A DNA stretch of 64,000 bases, taken from Lautropia sp. (lineage in GTDB: Bacteria; Pseudomonadota; Gammaproteobacteria; Burkholderiales; Burkholderiaceae_E). Positions 16,820 through 25,631 of the stretch are shown one piece after another (positions within the stretch are counted from its first letter, which is position 1; each line of letters opens with the position of its first letter). The notes below the pieces were generated by a model. That model was not told the DNA's origin and made no database searches. It saw nothing but the letters and a program-made list of their open reading frames with translations. A program made the translations under genes and the position numbers. The DNA lies in assembly GCA_030527825.1 (NCBI GenBank), contig JAUNAC010000001.1, positions 186,001 to 250,000 of the forward strand, given 5' to 3'.

Positions 16820-18506
16820 ATTCCGGTTAGTGCACATCTCCCAGTGATATAGAATCGTTTCCTTTCACTGTTGATGAGTTTTGGAGTTCCGGTTAGTGCA
16901 CATCTCCCAGTGATATAGAATTGATTTTGAAGAGAATTCTCGGGTTTGTAAGTTCCGGTTAGTGCACATCTCCCAGTGATATAGAATCTGGCTGGAAGAA
17001 TGGTAGGATTTGTTCAAGTTCCGGTTAGTGCACATCTCCCAGTGATATAGAATCTGCATCAGCGCCGGGGCCCCTGCCAGCAAGTTCCGGTTAGTGCACA
17101 TCTCCCAGTGATATAGAATCGCCCTTGGGACCGGCCACCGGCGTTTCCAGTTCCGGTTAGTGCACATCTCCCAGTGATATAGAATTTGGCTTCCTGGACG
17201 GTGTCGCTCATTTCAGTTCCGGTTAGTGCACATCTCCCAGTGATATAGAATCACAACGTTCGGAACGTCATCGATTAAAGTGTTCCGGTTAGTGCACATC
17301 TCCCAGTGATATAGAATCCACGCCCGCCCTACCTTTGTCGACGATGGCGTTCCGGTTAGTGCACATCTCCCAGTGATATAGAATTCAAAATTGAATGACA
17401 TTTTCATACCCCCTGTTCCGGTTAGTGCACATCTCCCAGTGATATAGAATATAGCATTGAATCTGCATGAAGTGCGCGCGGTTCCGGTTAGTGCACATCT
17501 CCCAGTGATATAGAATGTTCGCCGGGGGATTGTGACTACATCAGAAGTTCCGGTTAGTGCACATCTCCCAGTGATATAGAATCGCGGCCCGTGAGGTCAT
17601 TGAACAGGGTCCGTTCCGGTTAGTGCACATCTCCCAGTGATATAGAATACGCGCCGCCGGCTGATTCCGGTAAAAATGGTTCCGGTTAGTGCACATCTCC
17701 CAGTGATATAGAATCGTCGCCGCGCCCGCGAACAAATGGCGCAAGTTCCGGTTAGTGCACATCTCCCAGTGATATAGAATGACAAGGTGTTTCTTGGTGG
17801 AAAAAAAATAGTTCCGGTTAGTGCACATCTCCCAGTGATATAGAATTGTTGTTCTGATAGACCTTCATTTCCTCAAGTTCCGGTTAGTGCACATCTCCCA
17901 GTGATATAGAATAGCACCAGCAGGCCGCCCAGCCTTAGCCTTGTTCCGGTTAGTGCACATCTCCCAGTGATATAGAATCGGACATTATTGGCACGTGGAC
18001 ACGTTAGCGTTCCGGTTAGTGCACATCTCCCAGTGATATAGAATTTTGATTCGATTCTATGAACTATGTTTGTAGTTCCGGTTAGTGCACATCTCCCAGT
18101 GATATAGAATTAGGCTGCGCCCTCCTCGCTTGCGACCCACGTTCCGGTTAGTGCACATCTCCCAGTGATATAGAATCTGGACAGACGCCGATCCGTTGAC
18201 CAGTGTGTTCCGGTTAGTGCACATCTCCCAGTGATATAGAATGGCAACTTAATCAAAGCGTTGGACCCCGCGGTTCCGGTTAGTGCACATCTCCCAGTGA
18301 TATAGAATTGCGGCAAAATGCCACCTGAAGCGTGCGCCGTTCCGGTTAGTGCACATCTCCCAGTGATATAGAATGGCTATCAATAACGCAAGCGGATTGC
18401 ACAAGTTCCGGTTAGTGCACATCTCCCAGTGATATAGAATCTTGCCTCTGAGGTATTGGATGATCAGCGAGTTCCGGTTAGTGCACATCTCCCAGTGATA
18501 TAGAAT
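16820..18506 (+). CRISPR. Type II-C CRISPR array, 26 repeats, 25 spacers
   Basis: The 36-bp repeat begins GTTCCGGTTAGTGCACATCT and ends CCCAGTGATATAGAAT on the + strand. Repeats start at 16820, 16886, 16952 and so on every 66 bp, except one 31-bp spacer (17318-17348); all other spacers are 30 bp. The last repeat is 18471-18506. All repeats read identically, apart from an A for the first G in repeat 1. Orientation is set by the tracrRNA at 23335: its anti-repeat ends against the 5' end of this + strand repeat, so crRNAs are spacer-then-repeat on +, convergent with the cas genes. Each repeat ends in TAGAAT, a -10-like hexamer, as in the Neisseria II-C arrays whose repeats carry promoters. Spacer targets were not identified. 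Confidence 0.97.
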
Positions 18507-18536
18507 TCGGAACCACGCAACCCCTTGATATCAAAG

Positions 18537-18566
18537 AAAAACCCTGTCTCCTGAGGCAGGGTTTTT
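18537..18566. terminator. Bidirectional terminator between CRISPR array and cas2
   Basis: AAAAACCCTG pairs exactly with CAGGGTTTTT around a 10-base loop that can pair further (CTC with GAG). The A-run on one side and T-run on the other make it work in both directions. The + strand pre-crRNA leaving the array and the - strand cas9-cas1-cas2 mRNA would both end here. The remaining 18567-18712 holds no gene that I can see and is a candidate leader. Confidence 0.75.
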
Positions 18567-18712
18567 CCGTACCAGATAGCGCTTTCAACCCCTTCATCAC
18601 GCGGTTTTTCTCACTACGATAGCGGCTGCTGTACTGCATGATTCCGGTCAGAACAGTCCTGAATCGCTTCTGTGCCGGCCGGATTTTGGCTGCCGTTCAG
18701 CCGTTGCCGTTG

Positions 18713-19039
18713 TTAAAACAGGACAAACTGATCCGGCGCCTTTTTTGAAGATTGCGCCCGTTTTCCCTGGTAAGTCTGCATTCTCTCCAGCTGCTTGTCC
18801 GTCATTTGCAAAACGCTCACCTTTCCCCCTGGGGGGAGCGCATTTTTAACCCTCAGGGAATAGCTGTCAATCTGGGTCTGGCTGGTACAAAAACGCAGAT
18901 AGACACTGAACTGCGTCATTTCAAACCCCATATCCAGCAGCGCGTTGCGAAAATCCGTTGCCTCCTTGCGCTCTTTCTTCAGAACCACGGGCAAATCAAA
19001 CATCACCATAAGCCACATAAGACGATATCCTGACAACAT
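18713..19039 (-). CDS. cas2: CRISPR-associated endonuclease Cas2
   Basis: 108 residues. The N-terminus MLSGYRLMWLMVMFDLPVVL is the standard type II Cas2 opening, with the metal-binding aspartate in MFDLP on the first beta-strand; FEMTQFSVYLRFC forms the dimer-fold core. With Cas1 it builds the integrase that inserts new spacers. It starts one base after the cas1 stop, so translation is coupled. It is the last gene of the cas operon and ends ~200 bp from the array. Confidence 0.96.
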   Translation of the reverse strand: MLSGYRLMWLMVMFDLPVVLKKERKEATDFRNALLDMGFEMTQFSVYLRFCTSQTQIDSYSLRVKNALPPGGKVSVLQMTDKQLERMQTYQGKRAQSSKKAPDQFVLF

Positions 19040-19040
19040 A

Positions 19041-19988
19041 TCAATGATCCTCGGGTGAGCAAACGGGCATCAACGCCAACGGCATACCCGGCAGGGGCAA
19101 ATCCAACCGCTCCCGCTCCTTGAGATATACCTGCGCCAGTGACGTGGCCAGACGCTGTGTACAAACCATCACCGGCGTTGCACCCAGACTGCTCTGCATG
19201 TCTTCATACATCAACAGGGCCAATTGTTTTTTTGCGTGCGCACATACCTCCTGATAGCCCGCCTGCAGCAGTTGCCATACCCGCAAATCCACCAGCGGAC
19301 GAAAAGGCTCCATCAGGTCATCAACCAGCCGCATTGCGTTGGCGTCGTTGCTGTGATGAATGCCAATACTGGGATGCAGACCGGCCGCTACCACTGCCCG
19401 GGCCGTTGTCGCCCTCAATACCGTGTAACCATAGTTCAGCAGGCTGTTTGCCAGTGCGTTTTTATCGGTACATTGCTGCTCTCGCCGGAATCCCTCGCCA
19501 AACAGCCTCGACCAGTAGCGTCTCGCCCCCTGCGCCTCGATATTGTCCACATCACCACTTTTGACCTTGCGGATCAGGGCACTCACCAGAACGCCCGAGA
19601 CCCCGGTGGCCTCCAGTGCTGCAGCCTGCTGCGCCAGCTTGCTTTTGACGACCGCGGCCCAAAGCTGTTTGTTCAACGGCGCCCGGGCCATGATCTGGGC
19701 ATCAATGCGCCTTGCCTGCACATGATGCCCGTCAATGGGCAGAAGCATCCCCACCGCATTATGATTGGCCGCACACAAGACAAAGGGACACCCTCTTTCT
19801 GCCAGCGCCACCAGCAAATTGTTCGTATAGCTAATGCCGTGCGCATTGGCAATCAGCGCCGCCACATCATCCAGCGGCACCTGGCCAAGCTTGCCAGCGG
19901 CCTGGCCCGTTTCCCGGATTTCCAGAAAACCGCGCTTTACGGAAAGGTGTCGATGATTATCAGCGACCTCCACAATGCGCCCGATCAT
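19041..19988 (-). CDS. cas1: CRISPR-associated integrase Cas1 (type II)
   Basis: 315 residues. N-terminal beta domain: VADNHRHLSVKRGFLEIRE and IPLDDVAALIANAHGISYTN-like segment (starting VPLDD). The C-terminal helical catalytic domain has LNYGYTVLRATTARAVVAAG, the metal-binding histidine in GLHPSIGIHHSN, and the acidic pair region LVDDLMEPFRPLVD. It catalyses spacer integration together with Cas2. Its ATG overlaps the cas9 stop codon by four bases (19985-19988), so the three cas genes form one translationally coupled operon. No csn2 or cas4 is present, which supports subtype II-C. Confidence 0.96.
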   Translation of the reverse strand: MIGRIVEVADNHRHLSVKRGFLEIRETGQAAGKLGQVPLDDVAALIANAHGISYTNNLLVALAERGCPFVLCAANHNAVGMLLPIDGHHVQARRIDAQIMARAPLNKQLWAAVVKSKLAQQAAALEATGVSGVLVSALIRKVKSGDVDNIEAQGARRYWSRLFGEGFRREQQCTDKNALANSLLNYGYTVLRATTARAVVAAGLHPSIGIHHSNDANAMRLVDDLMEPFRPLVDLRVWQLLQAGYQEVCAHAKKQLALLMYEDMQSSLGATPVMVCTQRLATSLAQVYLKERERLDLPLPGMPLALMPVCSPEDH

Positions 19989-22900
19989 TCAACCATCCGG
20001 CAACAATCAGCTTTCCTGCTCATGATCCCGATCGGTGAAATAGTTACCTGTTCACCACCACTTTTTTGTAGTGATCCAGGCATCTTGGAAACGTACTTGA
20101 ATGGATCATTCTTGTCCCTGTTTCTGGCATCGACATTAGCCTCATGCAAGGGCGCCAAGAATATCTGGCCATTGCCCGACAGCTTCACAACCCTGAATAG
20201 CTTACCTGCCGTAGTCACATCATCTTTTCCATCACCGGACTCATCTAGCATCAACACATCATCAATCATCAACCGCATCACCAGCGGTTTGCCGTTCTGT
20301 GCCAACGTGGGATGACGCAGGCGGGCCAGTCCTTCCCGGCGCACAATATCGTAAGCCTGGAAGGTGCTGATCACATCACCGGTCCATTTGCCGTCTTCTT
20401 CCCGGCATATTTCAATACAGTCATTGCTACCGCCCACATAACCTTTATAGGGCAACGGATTCCCGTGTTTGTCCACGCCATGGCGCAATGGCTGACCAGG
20501 TTCACTGATCCTGATCAGATGTTTGATTTCACGGCCTGAACCATCTTCCTTCACGCGCTGCCGGATCGAGCCATCCTTGCGGATACCGTAGGCAGTATCT
20601 TCCATCAGGCTCCCCTGATAACCATGGTCTGGACGATGACTGACCAGAATATTTTCCACTGCACGAATGACATGCTGTCGATAGGTCGGCCAAGGGGGCT
20701 CGAAGCGCTTGGCCAGCTGTTCCAGCCCCTCCTGGCTGGCCCGGGCATTGGCCTGTGCAAAGCGCTGCAGCAGCCCCTGGTCGGTGACACCAATCACACA
20801 GGCATCCACGGCGTGGTGGCGATGATCATCACGGTTCTTGATGCCGCTGTCACTCAGCAAGGTATTCAGTCCCAGATGCCGGCGCAGAATGGCCGTCATC
20901 CGGCCGGGGATGACGCGCACGCGCTGGCCCGGACACACCATCTGCAGGTAGAGCCTGGCCACGCGGGACAGATGACGTGTGTCGTTCAGGGCACGGGCCA
21001 GAAAGTCCTTGTCTTCACCCAGCCACTTGCGGTAGCCCCCTTCCGTGAAGCGATAGCCCTTGGTGGCATAGGGCATCCGGCCCACACGTGCGAGGATCTC
21101 CTCATAAGACCAGCCAGCAGCTGCAAAGTCATGCCGCGCCTCCCAAGGGGTGCGATTGCCCTTGATGCGGTTGGCCTTGCGCATGGAGAGTGTCTTGTTG
21201 TTCAGGCTGTCGTCCAGCGTCTTCGAAAACGGCAGGATGTGCTCGATTTCAGTTTCTTCTGACACCACCATGCGGGCACTGATCTGCTGGCCACTGTAGG
21301 GGCAGCACCGGGCGGTCACATCCGGCGACAGTTCTTCCCACAGGATCCATTTTTCAATGTCCCTGCCCTTCACCTCCTCTGCGTGGCAGCCGCGGATGCC
21401 GGCAATCTCCTGCCGGATACGCATATTGCGCTTCTGATTGGCCGCCTGCTGCTTCTGGATCTCGTCCCGTCGTTTCTTGCTTTCCTTCAGGTCGCGTGCC
21501 AGTTCCACTACCACCTCGCGCGGGCGACCGTAGCGGGCAATCAGGGTATTGACGACCTTGCGTACCTGATTCAGACCGATATGCACCGTAGGGTTGGCGA
21601 TCTTGCCGTAACGCTTCTCTTCGGCATCCGTCGGTACCCCGGTACCAAACGCCACATGGCGCTGCAGAACCTTGGCGTAATAGGGCAACTGCTTGAACAC
21701 CGGCACGATTTCTCCCGTGTCGGGGTCGATGTCTTCCGTCACCTCCTCTGGATCGTGCGGCGGGAAGTCCAGCCGTGAGTGATGTGCAAACCCCGCGTCA
21801 GTGACCGCCTGACTGTAGGTGCAGACACTGGCCATCAGGGGCGGCAGTATGCGAACCAATGCCTTGTGACTCAGGCTGCCATACCCATCGGGTAGGGTAA
21901 CATTGGCGATCGCTTCCGCGTGCTCGCGGTCAACGCCAGTGCTTTGCTGAAGCCATTCCACCAGGGCAGCCTCGTTTTCTTCGTTGCACAGCCGGATGAC
22001 GATATCGTCCTGCCGGGTCGCATCGAAGTCATGCCAGGCCGGACCAAAATGTTTTTCTTCGGACAGCAGAACGCTCGTGGCATTGCCCTTGAGCTCCTCC
22101 CTTTTTTCATCCTGAAGATTGAAGGTCGTTGCCCCACCCAGTTTGAGCAGTCTTTTGATCTGCTCGAAGGACAGTTTCCGTTTTTTTTCCAGCGCCTGAA
22201 TGATCTGATCGCGCTGCACCAGGGTCAGTGGCTGCTCCTGCATCTGTTCATCGAGAATGCGCAGATGGTTCACCTCCTGATACATTCGAAACCGCTGACT
22301 GCTGGGCAATGCCAGTGGCGCGCGCTCCTCATCGGGTAACAATGTGCAACGTCCCGGACGAACTGGGCGCAGATCCCGCTGAAACAGCAGGGTATCGCGC
22401 AGCGCCTGACGCGCCCGGTCATGGAACATCACGGGATTGAAGGCCGCCTGGGCCGCCCAGAGCGCATCGAACTCATCTGCCACCATCTGCCGGTTGATGT
22501 ACAGATCATAGTGCTTGTGATTGCGCACCCTCCCTTCTTCGGTGGTGACTCTTTCCTCCCGCAGTCTGGCGCGCACGCCCTCACCCTGCTGAACCCGTCG
22601 GCTCAGCCATTCCCCGACGGTCCGGCAGCCGGCTTCCTTCAGCTGATCCTGTACGGCCCGAATGGCACTTTTCAGGGCCCCGCTATCGTTGTCCGCCTTG
22701 TCGGTACGGCGGTTACTCTTGAAGCCTCTTCGCTGGTTCAGATGAAAAATCGCCCGGGCAAACGCTGCCGGTGACAGAGCCTCCTGCAAGCCCTTTGCCC
22801 GCAGTGCATAGGGGTCGGGATACTGCCGCTCCAGCACCTTGCGCTCGGCCGGATCAGCAGGGAAAAAGCCATAGTCCACCAACTGCTTCATCATCCGGGC

Positions 22901-23113
22901 CTTGCGCTTGAGCAGCCGGTCGCGCCGCCTGCGCATGCTGCGGGCATCGCGCCGCCGAACGGCCAGCGAACTGCCATCCTTCGGATGACGGCCATCGCTG
23001 AATATCCGTACACCCGCGCGAATGAGCGCACTCGGCTCATCCTGATCATTCAGCCTGAAAACAGCCCACCCCAAGGAAGTGGTGCCCAGATCAAGGGCCA
23101 AACGGTATTTCAT
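19985..23113 (-). CDS. cas9: Cas9, RNA-guided DNA endonuclease, type II-C
   Basis: 1042 residues, in the compact II-C range. RuvC-I is LALDLGTTSLGWAVF (Asp8); an arginine-rich bridge helix follows (SMRRRRDRLLKRKARMM). RuvC-II is VVVELARDLKESKKRRDE (Glu537). The HNH motif is EIEHILPFSKTLDDSLNNK: His625 is the general base, preceded by Glu624 where many Cas9 proteins have Asp, with Asn648 in MRKANRIKGN. RuvC-III is HRHHAVDACVIG (Asp770). The C-terminal ~250 residues form the wedge/PAM-interacting part. All nuclease residues look intact, so it should cut both strands of crRNA-matched DNA. GGGAAGG precedes the ATG. The PAM cannot be read from sequence. Confidence 0.97.
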   Translation of the reverse strand: MKYRLALDLGTTSLGWAVFRLNDQDEPSALIRAGVRIFSDGRHPKDGSSLAVRRRDARSMRRRRDRLLKRKARMMKQLVDYGFFPADPAERKVLERQYPDPYALRAKGLQEALSPAAFARAIFHLNQRRGFKSNRRTDKADNDSGALKSAIRAVQDQLKEAGCRTVGEWLSRRVQQGEGVRARLREERVTTEEGRVRNHKHYDLYINRQMVADEFDALWAAQAAFNPVMFHDRARQALRDTLLFQRDLRPVRPGRCTLLPDEERAPLALPSSQRFRMYQEVNHLRILDEQMQEQPLTLVQRDQIIQALEKKRKLSFEQIKRLLKLGGATTFNLQDEKREELKGNATSVLLSEEKHFGPAWHDFDATRQDDIVIRLCNEENEAALVEWLQQSTGVDREHAEAIANVTLPDGYGSLSHKALVRILPPLMASVCTYSQAVTDAGFAHHSRLDFPPHDPEEVTEDIDPDTGEIVPVFKQLPYYAKVLQRHVAFGTGVPTDAEEKRYGKIANPTVHIGLNQVRKVVNTLIARYGRPREVVVELARDLKESKKRRDEIQKQQAANQKRNMRIRQEIAGIRGCHAEEVKGRDIEKWILWEELSPDVTARCCPYSGQQISARMVVSEETEIEHILPFSKTLDDSLNNKTLSMRKANRIKGNRTPWEARHDFAAAGWSYEEILARVGRMPYATKGYRFTEGGYRKWLGEDKDFLARALNDTRHLSRVARLYLQMVCPGQRVRVIPGRMTAILRRHLGLNTLLSDSGIKNRDDHRHHAVDACVIGVTDQGLLQRFAQANARASQEGLEQLAKRFEPPWPTYRQHVIRAVENILVSHRPDHGYQGSLMEDTAYGIRKDGSIRQRVKEDGSGREIKHLIRISEPGQPLRHGVDKHGNPLPYKGYVGGSNDCIEICREEDGKWTGDVISTFQAYDIVRREGLARLRHPTLAQNGKPLVMRLMIDDVLMLDESGDGKDDVTTAGKLFRVVKLSGNGQIFLAPLHEANVDARNRDKNDPFKYVSKMPGSLQKSGGEQVTISPIGIMSRKADCCRMVE

Positions 23114-23302
23114 AACCTTCCCTTTCTTTGTCTCGTTGTCTGCCAGTCGTGGTGAGTAATAAATCTTTAATCCACGTGTTATTTAAGGAAGGATTGTCTT
23201 TAATCTGATCATCCGTATGGTTGCCAGACGGCAACGATGCCTTTTCGCACCGGCATCCTCTACCGTTTATCCTCCACAACCTGCCGTCTGTCGGCGAACA
23301 CC

Positions 23303-23328
23303 CGGACAGGCTCGGATCTGTGTAAAAT
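23303..23328 (+). promoter_or_regulatory. Probable tracrRNA promoter
   Basis: TAAAAT at 23323-23328 is a good -10 box placed so that transcription would start near 23335, just before the anti-repeat. A CGGACA hexamer at 23303-23308 is a poor, closely spaced -35 candidate (14 bp). Weak support except for position. Confidence 0.4.
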
Positions 23329-23334
23329 GCACTC

Positions 23335-23432
23335 CATCAGATCACTGGGAGATGTGCTCTGACCGCTAACAAGCTGATGCTTTTTAGCTAGATGCACAAA
23401 ATGAAAGCCCCGCATGCGGGGCTTTTTCTTTT
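23335..23432 (+). ncRNA. tracrRNA of the type II-C system
   Basis: 23341-23370 is an anti-repeat. ATCACTGGGAGATGTGC is an exact 17-base complement of the repeat's interior; the rest (TCTGACCGCTAAC) pairs with the repeat's 5' end through a G-U pair, one U-U mismatch and a small bulge. The tail (23371 on) has a short AGCT...AGCT stem and ends in a palindromic hairpin, GCCCCGCATGCGGGGC, followed by TTTTTCTTTTT. The gene is divergent from cas9, 230 bp upstream of its start. It would pair with each crRNA and load it into Cas9. The 5' end is estimated from the putative -10 box. Confidence 0.9.
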
Positions 23433-23433
23433 T
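23405..23433 (+). terminator. Rho-independent terminator of tracrRNA
   Basis: The perfect 16-base palindrome GCCCCGCATGCGGGGC (23407-23422), preceded by AA and followed by a T-rich run, is a textbook intrinsic terminator. It also forms the 3' hairpin of the tracrRNA. Confidence 0.9.
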
Positions 23434-23538
23434 CACTGGCACCTGCCATGCCGGATCGACTCTCGGCGGCCAGTTCTGCCCCGGCAAATCCTACCGGGGC
23501 CCAGGGGATGTGATGCGCGCTCAATCCCCCGGCATGAT

Positions 23539-24525
23539 TCACTCCTGAAACAGTTGCGGGTTCAGCAACGTGCTCTTGCCGAACAGGCTTTCCACCAGAT
23601 CCACCACCAGCTGGGCGGTCTGGTTGCGGATATCCAGCGCCGGATTCAGCTCGACGATGTCCAGCGAGGCCAGCCGGCCCGTGTCGGCAATCATCTCCAT
23701 GCACAGCTGCGCTTCGCGGTATGTCGGGCCGCCGCGCACGGTGGTACCCGTGCCCGGGGCGATTTCCGGATCCAGAAAATCCACGTCGAAGCTGACGTGC
23801 AGATGCACATCATCATCCAGCCCCTGCAAGGCGCGCTGCATGATGTCACGCATGCCCAGCTCGTCAATGGCCCGCATATCGTAGGCTTCCAGCCCGAGTT
23901 TGCGGATCATCCGCTTTTCGTATTCATCCACTGAACGCAGACCGATCTGGCAGAAGCTGGCTGCGGTTGTCGCCGGGCTGTGGTCGCCCAGATTGACCAG
24001 CTCCTTCGGCCCCAGGCCGCACAGGCTGGCAACGGGTGTGCCATGCACGTTGCCGCTCGGCGAGATATCGGGGGTGTTGCAGTCGGAATGGGCATCCAGC
24101 CAGAGCACCCGCAGACGCTTGCCCGCCTGCCGGCAGTGTTCGGCAACCGCGCTGATGGAGCCTGCGGCGAGGTTGTGATCACCACCAAGCATGATCGGCA
24201 TGCGCCCCGCCTTGAATTGCGCCAGCACGGCATCGTGCACGGCCCGGTTCCAGGTGATGCACTCTGGCAGATTGCGCAGGTTCTGCGAGCCCGGGTCACG
24301 CCCGCCGTGAGGATTGACCGGGCCACTCAGGTTGCCGGTATCCAGTACGTCCAGCCCCAGCGCCTGCAATGCCGGCACCAGTTGGGCCACCCGCAGGGCA
24401 TCTGGGCCCATGGCGGCACCGAGCGTGCCTGCGCCAACATCCGTCGGTACGCCAATCAGGGAAACGCGCAAGGGACTCTTGGTCTTTCCGCCGGCAGCGC
24501 CGGACGATGTATTCATAGTATTCAT
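23539..24525 (-). CDS. rocF: Arginase
   Basis: 328 residues, ureohydrolase fold. Manganese-site motifs are present: MLGGDHNLAAGSISAVAEH, WLDAHSDCNTPDISPSGNVH and SFDVDFLDPEIAPGTGT. VPTDVGAGTLGAAMGPDALR at the N-terminus and the length favour arginase (arginine to ornithine plus urea) over agmatinase or formiminoglutamase. Two start codons (24525 and 24516, MNTMNT) are equally plausible. No ornithine or urease genes adjoin it. It sits just past the CRISPR-Cas island and may mark the return to core chromosome. Confidence 0.9.
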   Translation of the reverse strand: MNTMNTSSGAAGGKTKSPLRVSLIGVPTDVGAGTLGAAMGPDALRVAQLVPALQALGLDVLDTGNLSGPVNPHGGRDPGSQNLRNLPECITWNRAVHDAVLAQFKAGRMPIMLGGDHNLAAGSISAVAEHCRQAGKRLRVLWLDAHSDCNTPDISPSGNVHGTPVASLCGLGPKELVNLGDHSPATTAASFCQIGLRSVDEYEKRMIRKLGLEAYDMRAIDELGMRDIMQRALQGLDDDVHLHVSFDVDFLDPEIAPGTGTTVRGGPTYREAQLCMEMIADTGRLASLDIVELNPALDIRNQTAQLVVDLVESLFGKSTLLNPQLFQE

Positions 24526-24720
24526 TCAGATGACGTCAATAAGGGTTGTTTGAAAAATATTCTGATGTCCGGCGGGTGCGCCTGATCGGGACACGGGCAT
24601 CCGCAGGCGACCGGCCAACACGGAGGATGAACCATATCATGAATGCCCCGCGGCAGCCGGTGGCCACAACATTTTTCTGCGTGTCCGATTATGGTTTGGC
24701 AGCCCCCTCCAGGGCCACCG

Positions 24721-25065
24721 TTATTCGCCGGCGGCCGGTTGGGCCTCATGTATGCCGCCAGCCTCCGGGACATGCCCGTCCTCCTGATTGGCGCACGCAT
24801 GGCGGCTCAGGGCCTTTTTTTCTTCCATCAGCCGCAGATATTTGGCCTGCAGCTGCTCCCGGCTTTCGTTGAGCTCAAAATTGATGGGGATGCACTCCAC
24901 AGGGCAAATCTGAGCACACTGTGGCTCATCAAAATGCCCGACGCACTCAGTGCAGCGGTTCGGGTCGATGATGTAGTATTCCGGCCCCATGGAAATGGCA
25001 TCGTTGGGGCATTCAGGTTCACAGCAGTCGCAGTTGATGCATTCATCCGTGATGATCAGCGCCAT
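24721..25065 (-). CDS. 2[4Fe-4S] ferredoxin, YfhL/alkaline-type
   Basis: 114 residues from the ATG at 25065 (MALIITDECINCDCCEPECP). Cluster ligands: CINCDCCEPECP (C-x2-C-x2-C-x3-C) and CTECVGHFDEPQCAQICP (C-x2-C-x8-C-x3-C). The wide second motif and the C-terminal helix (NESREQLQAKYLRLMEEKKA) identify the Allochromatium/YfhL type, a cytosolic low-potential electron carrier. It starts one base after the coaD stop; rsmD-coaD-ferredoxin is a common betaproteobacterial order. A tail of ~30 residues beyond the usual end is unusual but unremarkable. Confidence 0.92.
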   Translation of the reverse strand: MALIITDECINCDCCEPECPNDAISMGPEYYIIDPNRCTECVGHFDEPQCAQICPVECIPINFELNESREQLQAKYLRLMEEKKALSRHACANQEDGHVPEAGGIHEAQPAAGE

Positions 25066-25066
25066 G

Positions 25067-25570
25067 TCAGTGGCCCTCCGCGCGCCGGGTCTGGCGCTCA
25101 GCATACTTCGCCTGCAGGGCGGCCAGCACCACGGGGTTGACGAACGCCCGGACATCACCGCCCATCATGGCAATTTCCCGCACCAGCGTACCCGTGATGG
25201 ACTGGTAGCGATCATCCGGAATGATGAAATGCGTGTCCAGGGACGGCTGCAAGATGCGGTTGAGACTGGCCATGCGCCGCTCATAGTCAAAATCGCTGGC
25301 GTCGCGCAGGCCACGCACGATCAGGCTCGCGCCCACGTCCCTGGCAAAATCCGTCACCAGGCCGCCAAAGGACATCACCTCCACATTGGGCAAACCCGCC
25401 AGAATGGCCCGGGCCATGTCCACCCGCTCGGTGAGGCTGAACAGCGTGTTGTGCCGGCTGTCGGAAATGGCCACGATCACGGATGTATGGTGCGCGGCGG
25501 CACGATGCACCACGTCCTGGTGTCCCAGGGTGAGGGGATCGAACGTTCCGGGATATACGGCGAGGGACAT
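25067..25570 (-). CDS. coaD: Phosphopantetheine adenylyltransferase
   Basis: 167 residues from the ATG at 25570: MSLAVYPGTFDPLTLGHQDV carries the nucleotidyl-transferase T/HxGH motif. VRGLRDASDFDYERRMASLN and SITGTLVREIAMMGGDV are the remaining family signatures. It transfers AMP from ATP to 4'-phosphopantetheine, the penultimate step of coenzyme A synthesis. The frame is open 50 codons upstream, but the canonical N-terminus fixes the start. It lies between rsmD (61-bp gap) and the ferredoxin. Confidence 0.96.
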   Translation of the reverse strand: MSLAVYPGTFDPLTLGHQDVVHRAAAHHTSVIVAISDSRHNTLFSLTERVDMARAILAGLPNVEVMSFGGLVTDFARDVGASLIVRGLRDASDFDYERRMASLNRILQPSLDTHFIIPDDRYQSITGTLVREIAMMGGDVRAFVNPVVLAALQAKYAERQTRRAEGH

Positions 25571-25631
25571 GACGTGATGACAGAAAAATGGGAAGCGGCG
25601 GGGCTGGCCGGACCGTCCAGACCCATTGGCG

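Noticed and set aside
16865-18488. Open frames on the - strand through the CRISPR array coding repeated ILYHWEMCTNRN or FYITGRCALTGT units
   Set aside because: The 66-bp period is a multiple of three, so any frame open in the repeat stays open until a spacer stops it. These are array artefacts, not proteins.
19224-20315. 363-residue frame on + across cas1 and the end of cas9
   Set aside because: Spans two well-supported overlapping cas genes on the other strand and has no domain.
23091-23487. Small open frames (62 and 75 residues) between cas9 and arginase
   Set aside because: They overlap the cas9 leader and the tracrRNA gene and have no start signals.
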